This document shows, piece after piece, positions 46,572-56,738 of a stretch of DNA of 64,000 nucleotides. The stretch's first letter is position 1. The number at the start of each line of letters is the position of its first letter. The stretch spans positions 37,001,501 to 37,065,500 of the forward strand of contig OX485805.1 of the NCBI GenBank assembly GCA_950295325.1, given 5' to 3'. A program made the position numbers and the translations under genes. Origin of the DNA: Polytrichum commune (taxonomy: Eukaryota; Streptophyta; Polytrichopsida; Polytrichales; Polytrichaceae). Below the pieces are notes generated by a model. The model was not told the origin of the DNA. It did not search any database and saw only the letters and a program-made list of their open reading frames with translations.

Positions 46572-48206
46572 ATGGCATCATCTTCGAATCCGAGAGTGAC
46601 ATTAGCTACCATAAACCGACCTCCAGCAAATATCGGTGCAAACATGAAAACCAAATTTACTCCCCTTGCTGTCGATGGGTCAAACTATCTAGAATGGGAA
46701 AATGATGCTAGGGTAACTCTAGGAGCCGAAGAGACAACTATCTATCTTGATAAAACTACAGCCGAGGGTCAACCAGATTCTCTCAAATGTCAAGTATTGA
46801 TTCTTCTCCGAAGGCACATACACCCATCCCTGAGACAACAATACATTAAAGTGGATCACCCCGCTGACTTGTGGACTCAGCTACGTGACAGGTTCCATCA
46901 TGAACAAACCATCTTTCTACCCGAGGCTAGAAATGACTGGATTAATCTCAGGGCCCTTGACTTTCCCGACCTACTCTCATTCAACGGGGAACTCCACCGA
47001 ATCTCATCTCAGCTTAGCCTCTGCGGCGAGCCAGTAACCGAGGCTCAACTGATCGATAAGACTCTCTCCACCTTTCCACCTGCTTCTGCAATTCTTGCCC
47101 AGCAATACCGAAACATGAAATTTGAGAAACATAGCACACTGATGTCTCACCTCCTTCTCGCAGAGAAACATCAGGCCATGTTACTTAAAAATGCAGAATC
47201 CAGGCCCGCACGTGAGATCCACGCCATGATAGCTGCTGGACCATCAAAAGGAGCGCCGGCTGTACACCTCTCGGAGGCACCGCGCCGATCACCAAGGGGT
47301 TTCCAACGCCGACCTCCACCTAGGTCATTCAAATTCAAGCCTAGGGATCAAAAACCGAGGTATGTTCCACCAAAACATAAAGCCTCAAAGCAATCCACAT
47401 CCTCATGTCATAAATGTGGCCGCCCAGGCCATTATGCTAGGGATTGCCGAGCATCGGCTTACGTAATTGAGATGTATAGGGAGCTACAGAAATTACGTAG
47501 CCAAAATAGAGAATCTCACGCAGTCCAAATTCCATCCATCCCTGATATGGATATAGAGAATTACATGACTGTCACAACTCCAATGACTCAAGGTATGGAG
47601 GCTGCCCTCTTGGACAGCGCCTCTACACATACCATATTGAGGAGTTTAATGTTTTTCTCATTCCCGGCTAGTAACATAGGTTGGCGGACTAGCCACGTTA
47701 CAACAATAGCGGGACAGAAAAACATAACCTTCAAAGAAGGTACAGCAACTGTTTTGTTGCCCGGGGACCACCCGATAACATGCCGGGACGCTATGTATGC
47801 TCCCGATGCCCCCCGGAGCCTGATCAGCTACCGGGACTTAAGGGCAAATGGTATCCACGTCTCTACCACAATAGAGAACGATGAAGAGGCGCTGGCACTC
47901 AGGCAGGGACAGAGAACCCTCGCCACCGCAGTTGCGGGAGTCGACGGCCTATATGAGATCGCTATCAAAGCGATTAGCCCCGCCCCTAGGGTTGAGGAAG
48001 AAGTTGGCCCGGTTGCACGGGAGGGAGACCCCGCTGCCACAAACCGCAACTTAGCCCGGAAAACTGGCCTATATCTCACGGCGGCTGCCCTCTCAGATAT
48101 ATGGCACAAAAGGCTTGGGCACCCTGGCACTACTATATTTCGGAGGAGGAGGAGGTCGTGGATAGATCCAAATACCTCACAGCGGTTGGAGCTTTCACAT
48201 ACCTAA
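46572..48206 (+). CDS. Copia Gag-protease polyprotein, truncated
   Basis: A 544-residue frame from ATG at 46572. Residues 30-230 form the Copia Gag capsid-like region. A CCHC zinc knuckle, CHKCGRPGHYARDC, is at 279-292 and would bind RNA. The aspartic protease follows, with its active-site motif LLDSASTHTI (Asp348). Residues 505-525 start the pre-integrase zinc region (IWHKRLGHPGTTIF). The natural sequence stops at the purine-rich deletion junction near 48142-48155. The last ~19 residues are out-of-frame translation of the RNase H side. Gag and protease appear intact, so particle formation in cis is conceivable; this is inference. Confidence 0.9.
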   Translation: MASSSNPRVTLATINRPPANIGANMKTKFTPLAVDGSNYLEWENDARVTLGAEETTIYLDKTTAEGQPDSLKCQVLILLRRHIHPSLRQQYIKVDHPADLWTQLRDRFHHEQTIFLPEARNDWINLRALDFPDLLSFNGELHRISSQLSLCGEPVTEAQLIDKTLSTFPPASAILAQQYRNMKFEKHSTLMSHLLLAEKHQAMLLKNAESRPAREIHAMIAAGPSKGAPAVHLSEAPRRSPRGFQRRPPPRSFKFKPRDQKPRYVPPKHKASKQSTSSCHKCGRPGHYARDCRASAYVIEMYRELQKLRSQNRESHAVQIPSIPDMDIENYMTVTTPMTQGMEAALLDSASTHTILRSLMFFSFPASNIGWRTSHVTTIAGQKNITFKEGTATVLLPGDHPITCRDAMYAPDAPRSLISYRDLRANGIHVSTTIENDEEALALRQGQRTLATAVAGVDGLYEIAIKAISPAPRVEEEVGPVAREGDPAATNRNLARKTGLYLTAAALSDIWHKRLGHPGTTIFRRRRRSWIDPNTSQRLELSHT

Positions 48207-48874
48207 CCACACACACGCGACCGGACATCGCCTTCGCCACAAACATACTCGCGAGGCACAGTCAAAAGCCGACGGCCCGCCATTGGAATGGCGTCAAGCA
48301 TCTACTCCGATACTTGAGAGGAACGGAGGACCTCGGATTATACTATAGAAATGACACAAATGGCGAGATCACAGGATATGCTGACTCCGGATTCAAAACA
48401 GATGAGGTAACAGGCAAGTCTCAGACCGGTTACATATTCATCAAGAACGGAGCGCCAATATCATGGAAATCGGCCAAGCAAACTGTGACTGCCACATCCA
48501 CGAATCATGCCGAACTCTTAGCATTTCACGAAGCATCAAGAGAGGCGGTGTGGCTAAGGACAATGCAAGAGATCTTAGCAAAACAATGCAAGATGAACCA
48601 GAAGTTCAAACCAACGGTCATATTCGAGGATAACGCAGCATGTGTCGCCCAAATGAACACGGGGTTCATTAAGGCTGATCGGGTGAAGCACATCAGCCCA
48701 CATATATTCGGATTTGCTCAAGACCTTATAGAAACAGGCCAGATTGAGATAAAGAAGATAGAATCCGAAAACAATATAGCCGATATGCTTACAAAGGCCT
48801 TACCGGCTTACAAGCATAAGAAGCTAGTGTTAGAGGCAGGAATGAAAACCTTACACGAACTCACTTCGAACTAG
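48152..48874 (+). pseudogene. Copia RT C-terminus plus RNase H, out of frame with Gag
   Basis: After the junction the frame shifts. It reads VVDRSKYLTAVGAFTYL, the conserved end of Copia reverse transcriptase, then the ...RHWNGVKHLLRYLRGT block. The RNase H domain follows with its acidic residues in YADSGF, TNHAELLA and EDNAACV, and the Copia tail NIADMLTKALP. The stop is at 48872-48874. Because it lacks a start and is in a different frame from Gag, it is probably untranslated in this copy. Confidence 0.9.
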
Positions 48875-48957
48875 ATTACACTCTTTTCTTTATTGCTGGT
48901 TTTCCCCTTTGGGTTTTTACAGTAGTAAAGTTTTTAATGAGGTAATCGCTATAGTTC

Positions 48958-48966
48958 GAGGAGGAG
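48958..48966 (+). other. Polypurine tract
   Basis: GAGGAGGAG lies directly before the 3' LTR, the expected place for plus-strand priming. Confidence 0.8.
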
Positions 48967-49214
48967 TGTTAAGGCAGCCTATAGCTAGCCTCACGACCTA
49001 TAGCCGAATATAGATGACGGTAGCCGCCTTCCGGAAGGTGGCTACACTATCCCCGCGGTAGTGGGTCCGGGGTTAGTTAAACATAGTATTGTAGGCTACT
49101 AAGTGGCGGCTAAGCCCAATTAATGTACTTAGTCTTGAACATATATATACGACCACGTGGCTCTTGTTAGTCACTTGCACCATTACGCTCACCGGCTATT
49201 GCCTAGTCTTAACA
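48967..49214 (+). repeat. 3' LTR (248 bp)
   Basis: Reads identical to the 5' LTR over its full length by eye and is followed by the GTGTC duplication. Confidence 0.95.
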
Positions 49215-49219
49215 GTGTC

Positions 49220-50499
49220 ATTCACTTTCACGATTCCCACGTCCCACCCTAAATTAGTGTGGGTGCCATCCCAACTAGGGGAACTCTTTCACATAAACCC
49301 GGTTATTTCGATGCGAGCGCTCAATATTTCCGTGGGTGCATCGTCACCTCCTTTGGACCGGGAGATTCCCACTAAAGGTGTGTGGGCATTATTCGGCTAG
49401 GTTTTCATGTTCTCCAACTTCTATTTATTGGCTTTGTCTATAGGACAAAGACTATGCATCAACTTCTCTGTCTCAAGAGCAAATTTCCTAACCATTGTGT
49501 TCACACTTGGACGTTACTTGTTCTTGCTATTTGGTAGACTTTATTTAACGTGGATGTTAACTATACTTATATATATATCCAGTTAACTATAGTTGCTTTC
49601 TAAAATGTATTGAAAAGAATTCCTACTTAACTATAGTTATTTTGGCAGTTGTTAATTTTTTATTTCAAAAATTTCAAGTGATAAATGAGTAGCCTTAGTC
49701 CTTGATCCTCATTTGAGAAAAAGGTGCACAACATCCAAGAAAGGTTTGGTTATATGTATAGTAAATAGCCACGGATTGGCATGAGCAAAGTAGACAGCTA
49801 CAGCCGTAGTCTTTCATAATATAGGACAAAGCGTCAAGGTTATACCGTTTTCTTGTTGACTTTCTGCAAACGCGGCTTGTGTTGTATTAGCAAATCTACA
49901 ATGAAGCGTCAGCAAAATTCGGCTTTGAAACCAAACTTGTCTTGACTTAGTTATGGTTATCGGAAGAGCATGTTTGTTAATTCCTTAATTGAACACATAA
50001 GCCCTGCTAATTTTGTTCAATATCAAGTGAGGAATAGTGAACATAATTTGAAGACATAATGTAGGATCTTCTAAACGTCATGTGTCATTGTGGTGTTTGT
50101 TCTCTGATCTTCACCTAACCACACACCAATGAAATATAGGTGTCCGGTCAAGGACAGTAGCTGGGTAACACACGCATACCTAAAACTTACATGTGAAAAC
50201 ATTCTCATTTTCAAAGTTGAGAAAATTTCCATGGCTTTGTGGTGGATGCAAAGTTTTAGTCATCGTATGATATTACATTCAAGATTATGTTGAAAGCCAC
50301 ATAAATTCTAACATAGTAAGTTGTAAAGACCTCCCACTACTTAGGCGCCAAGTGAATTTGTCGGTGGACACTCAATTGGCTTCCTAGCTTGAGAATGCTG
50401 GCATTGACAATTTGGTGTTTCTTTTGTGGACATCTTTTGTCTGTCCTTGCAACCTTAATAACCCTTTAGTTTATTTGGTTTGTTCATACTTTTCCCAAA
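49220..50499. other. Gene-free DNA
   Basis: The right flank of the Copia insertion, then AT-rich sequence. A small palindrome (GCTTTGTC-TATA-GGACAAAGAC) is near 49431-49452. A block at 50115-50165 recurs near 34890 and 63265. Confidence 0.45.
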
Positions 50500-51558
50500 T
50501 CTACAGTGGGATCACAATATTTCACCCTCACCGAGATTAAACCTAACACTAAGAATGCACCACCACCAACAACTTTCAGTGATTGGATGATACGCGGAAG
50601 GATTGATAGGCTCACCATAGGTAGTAGCAAAACTCAATTCAATCTTTTTTTGGGGAAACTCAATCAACTTTTTTTTGACCCTGCTCGTTGGTGGTGGCCA
50701 GAGGTCACCCCCTTCTTCACTTACTCGGCCAAAGAAGGGAGGAAGTGGATCACTAAGGAAATTAGCCTCAAGAAGTCAATATCGCACAAGTGGTGGAATG
50801 AAATTCCTTCCTCCACCTCCCCCAAGTGGAAATTGGTGGCTTTGTGCCCAAGGCACAAAAAGAGGTGGCATTCCTCTGGTCGGTTATCCATAAGGCAGTG
50901 ACAGTTAATGAGTGGCGCGGTAAAATCTCGGTGGAGATCGACCAAAATTGCCCCCATTGTAACCCTCTGTCGGTGGAATCGGTGGAGCACAGGTTCTACA
51001 GTTGTCCCCTTGCTCAACACATGTGGAGATACGCTGCCAACATCATTTGGCAACTCTTTGCCAAAAAGGGAATCGCGGCATGCGCAAGTCTTTTTCCATG
51101 TTGCAATGTCTTTTTTATCAACCTTTGTGCAAAACACTCAAACGGTTTAATCGCATCTAGTTCTTCTTAAGAATTGGTCTTCCGTTGATCATATGGCGGC
51201 AACGGAATGATCTGATTTTTAATAAATTACAATGGTCCATTGAGAAAACACGTCAAATCATTTGGGATGCCTTGTAGGATTACGGGAGGATTGAATGGAA
51301 ACAGACGCTTAGGACTTGGAAAAATCCCCAGACGTGGCCTACCATGACATTCGTAACAAATTTGATTTGACTTGGGGGATCAAAGGTCTTATTGTGACCC
51401 GGAGTAACTTAGTCATTACTAAGAACGATAGGCCTCATATGAGCATTATTTCTTGATTTCCACTCAGGCTGCGCTGTTTCAGTCGGGTTGGTTGTATTTT
51501 GGGTTCTCTCTACAATTGAATTTTCAATTTGTGCAAAATAATAATAATAATAATAATT
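50500..51558 (+). pseudogene. LINE (L1-type) 3' remnant with zf-RVT domain
   Basis: Three reading frames in succession carry the C-terminal end of a plant LINE ORF2. Frame one (to about 50830) has IDRLTIGSSKTQFNLFLG. Frame two (about 50840-51060) has the zinc-binding region after RT: FLWSVIHKAVTVNEWRGKI, then CPHC...VEHRFYSCPLAQHMW. Frame three (from about 51172) has LIIWRQRNDLIFN and DYGRIEW, interrupted by an in-frame TAG. At least two frameshifts and one stop make it dead. It ends in a (TAA)n-type tail at 51538-51557, usual for LINE 3' ends. RT and endonuclease domains are absent, consistent with 5' truncation. Confidence 0.85.
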
Positions 51559-51559
51559 A

Positions 51560-51696
51560 GATCCATAATAATGGTATATGGGACTGCTGATATTCCATAG
51601 AATATTCCCATATATTACATGCATTTAGTCTGAATGTGGAAAATATTTTTGGGAATATTGTTTGTCCCATAGAACATTGTTATGGATTGAAATAAT
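51560..51696. mobile_element. Small hairpin MITE in the LINE tail
   Basis: Arms 51560-51609 and 51649-51696 are inverted copies of each other ('gatccataa.aatg', 'tatggga', 'atattcc'). It starts directly in the LINE (TAA)n tail. It is related to the hairpin at 52202-52341. Confidence 0.6.
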
Positions 51697-52201
51697 GTTA
51701 TGTTTGTCGGTCTCCAGCTCAATGGGGTTTTAATGTCCAAGTTGTATTATATCCTTTTTGCAATGCGCATTCATGTCTTTCCCCAAAAAGAGGAAAACTA
51801 TCTAGTTTGGTTTATGATATTGAGTCCATAATTGGTACAAACTCCTAGAAAGAGGAAACGAAAATATTGTCATATGTGACAATGGTGATTAGAAATGCGT
51901 AAGATGTTTTTGAATCTAAGTCATTTATACAACACAATTCACCTCAATTCACTAAAGAACCTTAAATTTCATTTCACATGTACGTGTGCTCCATTTGAAA
52001 TAACGTACTTACAAAACTAGTTGATTTTTTAATGGAGTTACTACATGACATTTTCATTCCACGCCTTCATGCCCAAAGTGGACCTCTTGACCACTTCAGT
52101 GCCGATGAAGTCGGTGAGGTTCCTTAGTACTCATCCAATTGCATTTGGTACATTTATTCATGGTCTTTTGTCAAGGTTCATTTATATGGATATTTCTTCC
52201 A

Positions 52202-52341
52202 CTGAATGTCCATAACATTATTCAAATCCATAACAATGTTTTGTAGAACTGACAATATTCCACAAAATATTTGGGAACATTTTGTGGACTATTGTCAGTC
52301 CACTGAACACTATTATGAATATGAATAATGTAATGTCAATG
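52202..52341. mobile_element. Small hairpin MITE with ~60-bp arms
   Basis: Left arm 52202-52268 and right arm 52278-52341 are inverted repeats around a ~10-base loop, with 'ctgacaata.tccacaaaat' the best conserved part and 'cattattca' near the outside. The transcript would fold into a long hairpin. No target duplication is clear. Confidence 0.7.
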
Positions 52342-52647
52342 TTAGAATTTTAAGCATTAAATTTTTGACAATCGTCGACTCACATAAGATTGATGAGTTT
52401 TTTTTTCCCCTTATTCCCAAGCCAAAGTACGATTGGTTCCTTGCTATCTTGTTGCAAAGCCAATCTTTAGAACCAAAAAATAAAAAATAAAAAAATAAAA
52501 AAGCTATGGGAATTGAGGGGCACGGGGATACTTCTCATGACTCCTCCACGTCTCAACATTATTTTGGTGGTGGTTACCTTAAATAGTGCGGGTTCCAAGG
52601 CAAGAATGACACTCGTCGTTTAGGGATGGTTTGGTGTGGGCACCCAC

Positions 52648-53070
52648 TAAGAGCGTCCCCACCAGACCGGGTACACGCCAAATAGAGTATATAATATTTT
52701 ATACCTTTGGGGAGCCCTCCATCTTGGGCGGGGCAGATCATCTTGAGTCAGAGCCCACCAAAGCCTAGGCATACCCCCGGTATAATTAGGAAGCAATCAA
52801 TAAGACAACGACACCTATTATCTGACATGGGATAAAGTAGGATATCGGAGTATCTGATATTAAAGTAATCTCTTGGCGGGCCGGAGGAGGGCCGCCATAT
52901 GAACCATTTATGGCGGGGGAAGGCCCTTACTATACCCGGGCCGGTTCTAAATTATGCCGGACCGGACATTGGTGGGGCTCAGTTTATGCCGGTACCGCCA
53001 CCTAAGAACCCGGGATGCCCCATTTTTGGCGTTGGCATGCCCTATGCCCGGTCTGGTGGGGACGCTCTAA
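52648..53070. mobile_element. Harbinger-like MITE, near-perfect TIRs, TAA target duplication
   Basis: The element is 52651-53067 (417 bp). The first 21 bases, starting GAGCGTCCCCACCAGACC, are perfectly repeated in inverse orientation at the right end. It is flanked by TAA on both sides (52648-52650 and 53068-53070). A 3-bp TAA/TTA duplication with GAGC-type ends fits PIF/Harbinger (Tourist-like) MITEs. The interior is GC-rich compared with its surroundings and non-coding. High end identity suggests recent movement. Confidence 0.82.
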
Positions 53071-54033
53071 GTGTGGTGCCTCCGTCCCGGTGATCTCCAT
53101 TCCCATGGGCTTGGAGATTCTTATTGAGCTTACACTTTGAGAACTTGTTCACCTTCTACGAAGACACGCGTATCATATTTTAATACCCTCTTGTGACTAT
53201 TTAGCTCCCAACTTTATGGTCAAGATTTACCTTGATGTCATGACAATCCATGAGAACCACAAACACCCTCTTTCCCCATAATTCTAATCCTTATTCAAGA
53301 GGTCGAAATTAGTCGGTAGATCTTATGCAAAAACATGCACCACGAATACTCCGTTTCCCGATTCTAATAGCATGCACCACACTATTTCCGAGCATCCACA
53401 TTCTTAAAATATGCATGGGCTTCCAATGACAATATAATTCGTGTGTACCCAATTTCGTTTGAGACATTTTGGTCATCAAAGTACCGTAGCTCTCCAGCAG
53501 CTTGGGAAGAAAATATTTAATTTTGAAGGTGCATAAATTTTTGGGAAATTAATTTCGTTGAGTGTCCGAAAATAAGAAATAACATTCAAAGAGTGCCTAA
53601 AATCACAGTGTTGCAAGTGACGTTCACTGGAAACCAACAAAGTCTTCACGTGAAGACATCCAACAATGTCTTCACGCGGCATCAATCTCACTCATGGTCT
53701 AAAAAGAATACAAGCATGGATTTGCTCAACAAGTCATTCTAACACACTACCATAAAAAAGGGAATGAGACAAGCAAAAGGGAATGAATGTCTAACTTATT
53801 TTAAATTACTTTTTGAATCTACCCACTTTTAGAATATTATGTTATGGGTTGCCTAACTTACTTTTGCACTTTAATTAATTATTAGGTAGAAAGGTGCGCA
53901 AGCTGCTAGAGAGCTATAGTATTATGAATTGAGGAGTCATATAATGTAACAATCTTGTTCATGTGTAATATGGTAGTACCATTGTGATATGTGTGCATCA
54001 CACCATGGTACTTGTTACTATCACACTTTCATT

Positions 54034-54065
<32 letters not shown>

Positions 54066-55274
54066 GTGAATTTGAACATGTTGGTACAAAGTGGGGTATG
54101 TTGCCTACCTTGTGGTAGATGGACTATGCTTGAATCTGACACTTTCATTAATACGTGAATCATGCAAAGCCAACAACCACAACATGCCATGACTTGGGGT
54201 TTTGTTTGTGCACCACTATCCGCTCTAATTATAACGCATTTGAAATACTATTATCCACATTGTTCCAAAGTACATACTACTTGAATTAAAATGCGTAGTA
54301 AATTCATGCTATTAGTTAGAGTCGTGTCTTTGTTCCTAATACCCCATTGCATATTGTCAAAAACTTAGAGTTTACTTTGGATTGAATGGGGAGGGACAAC
54401 CATCAAGATTTATGGAACATGCCACAAGGGGTCAACTAATAAAACATTGGAACATATGTGTGATAAGTCCACACTGAAACAAACACAACTACTATATTGT
54501 TACTAGTTTGAATCTACGATGTTGCTTCATTTTAAAGTGGAATTATATGGAATCGTAACGGAGCTTATGTGAATTAGAGGAGCTTGAAGATTTTGTGGAA
54601 TGAACAACCTTCAAATACATGTTTGAACGTTCAAAACTAGAGTATTTGAAAATTCATCAACTCAAGTGGTGCGTTTGTAGTTCTCTACTATGAGCATGCA
54701 TAACATTGAGTTGAGAGGGACGTGCTTCATACGAGAGAACCTCTCATTCATCCAACCAAAACATCTTGAAATAGTATGTAGTTTGAAGGTCGCTTCCTAA
54801 GTGGAATCGATGACATTGGAATTAGCTACAATGATTCCAAAATGAACATGGTGAGGCATGTGTGAGATCAAATCAACTGCAAATAAACATGGATGAACGG
54901 GTTGTATCCCTATCTACAACGATTCCTTCCCAAAGCATGTCTCTCATTCATCTAACCAAAATCAATCTTGAAACAATATGTAGTCCACATGATGCTTTCT
55001 AAGTGGAATTGACATTGACATTAGGTGCAAAGACAAAGTTCCCATTCATGACACCTACCCAAGTTTGTTTTCAATATATTCCAATTGGGTCACAATAGAC
55101 TACACTGAGGCTACATTGAGTTTCAATGTATGAAAAACATTATTGGAAAGATATACATATCTATGTTCAACAAAAGACATGGTGATGGTGGTGGTAGAGT
55201 GGATGTTGCCTATTCCTTGCCATTCTTGCTTGAGAAACAAAAAATAATCTCAAAGTAAAACAACCACGTGCCTG
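53071..55274. other. Gene-free DNA
   Basis: Contains an (AG)n run at 54034-54060. Parts of 54700-55040 are loosely duplicated ('ctctcattcatc.aaccaaaa', 'cttgaaa.a.tatgtagt'). No gene. Confidence 0.45.
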
Positions 55275-55311
55275 TTGTTCCCCTCCAACAATAACATCAA
55301 AAAACAAAAAC

Positions 55312-55399
55312 AAGAAGAAGAAGAAGAAGAAGAAGAAGAAGAAGAAGAAGAAGAAGAAGCAGATATGAAACAAATGTGGAAAGGTGGGGGGGGGGGGGG
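55312..55399. repeat. (AAG)16 and poly-G tract
   Basis: AAG repeats span 55312-55359 (48 bp) and a 14-base G run spans 55386-55399. The Glu-rich and Ser/Phe-rich frames over this region are products of the repeat. Confidence 0.92.
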
Positions 55400-56553
55400 A
55401 CTACAAGTGCCAAAAGGTGAATATGGTGGACAAGACATGGGGAGTTGGTGGGCATGGTACGGGTTAGGGTGCAAACTAGATAATGAGCATGGGCATGGAT
55501 GGGCATACATGCATATGGCGGACACGGACAAGCATGGGGGCATTTGGTTGCATTGGAGTATGGGGCTGGGTTGACCAAGGATTTCAATTCAAATGGACAA
55601 GTGCAATAGGGCGGCATGGACATAGGCTTGCTGGAATATTTATTTTATATGCATGTGTGCAACATACAAGGACGGCACGGGTCCTTCAATGCTTTGGGAT
55701 GAGATCTTGAGAAAGACTATCGTCTCAATGTGTTGATACATTCTCAAAATAACTATTTTCTCATGGTGTGTCATTTAAGTATAATTGCATATTATAAGTG
55801 TTTGTCGCAAATGGAACCCCTTGAAGATAGTAATGAAAGGTCAATAGTGTTTGGAAGGCCAAGAGGTACCCAAGAGAGACTATGGACTATGGAAGGTTAC
55901 TGAGAAGTCCAAGAGGCAGAGAGGATTGCATCAAAGTAAGTCATGAAATTAACTAAGTGATTGTGATATGTAGTTACGAGGTTAATTTAATCTACTAGGC
56001 CATAGTCTAGAGATTTGATTAGTGAAAGCAAATCATAAATGAATACTTAAGACCATTGTTTGACAATATAATCAAATAAAAAATCAATCAAAGAAGACTA
56101 AGAATCATGCATGTAAGGATGACTACACTATCATTTCAAGTTACACTAAAAGGATGTACTTAACATGTGATTATTGATTACATCAAAGTGCCCTTGGCTT
56201 TGGTAAAGAGACTCGAATCAGATACTTTATGCAAAAGTATTATCGATGGTTGTGCTGCTGCTTGATTACCACACTTGGTCCAATTACAATGAACTCCCTG
56301 CCAGACAATTATCCATATAAATATTGTGTGAGGTAGAGTGACTATCGCAAAATGCATCAACTGTGATTGAGCGATTTGGAAATCTTTGTGTTGAATTGAA
56401 TGAATTATGACTCTAACACCCAAAATAACATGACACAACCCTGTGCTTATCCTAATAAAACTTATATGAGATGACTTAAACCCTAAACCCTAAACTTATA
56501 TGACGCAGTGCATAACTCCAAATGATAACCCACACTAATTAGACAAAAAACAA
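55400..56553. other. Gene-free DNA
   Basis: GC-richer to 55700, then AT-rich. No recognisable product in any frame. Confidence 0.4.
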
Positions 56554-56738
56554 TGTAGTTACAAATGAACCGGTTGAGTTTGAGAAATAACCATTTGAAG
56601 TTCAAGACTTTAGGTAAATAACCAATCATACTCTAATGAACATACCCCCAATCAATAAAGAGAAAACCATTAGATGTCAACATGTAAGCGGTTCACTAGG
56701 ATGTTGACCGATTATGCCCGAAATCCTTCCCGGACACT
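56554..56738 (-). mobile_element. hAT-like MITE R1, inverted truncated copy
   Basis: On the minus strand it starts AGTGTCCGGGAAGGATTTCG at 56738, the closest match to the family's left end outside the multimer. It has the 'caaatggttatttctcaaac' block. The other end is truncated or diverged near 56554. Confidence 0.65.

Larger units (their letters stand above)
45417..49219 (+). mobile_element. Copia LTR retrotransposon, internally deleted, complete termini
   Basis: The element occupies 45422-49214 (3793 bp) between perfect 5-bp duplications GTGTC (45417-45421 and 49215-49219). Both LTRs are 248 bp, start TG and end CA, and read as identical by eye, so insertion was recent. The order is LTR, primer-binding site, long leader, Gag-protease frame, remnant of the integrase N-terminus, deletion junction, reverse transcriptase C-terminus, RNase H, polypurine tract, LTR. 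Integrase and RNase H order (Gag-PR-IN-RT-RH) marks Copia. The integrase core and most of RT are missing, so the copy cannot move without help. Confidence 0.95.

Noticed and set aside
47828-48130. 100-codon minus-strand frame in the Copia element
   Set aside because: Antisense of the protease/pre-integrase region; no domain.
55167-55574. Glu-rich and Ser/Phe-rich frames
   Set aside because: Produced by the AAG repeat in different frames and strands.
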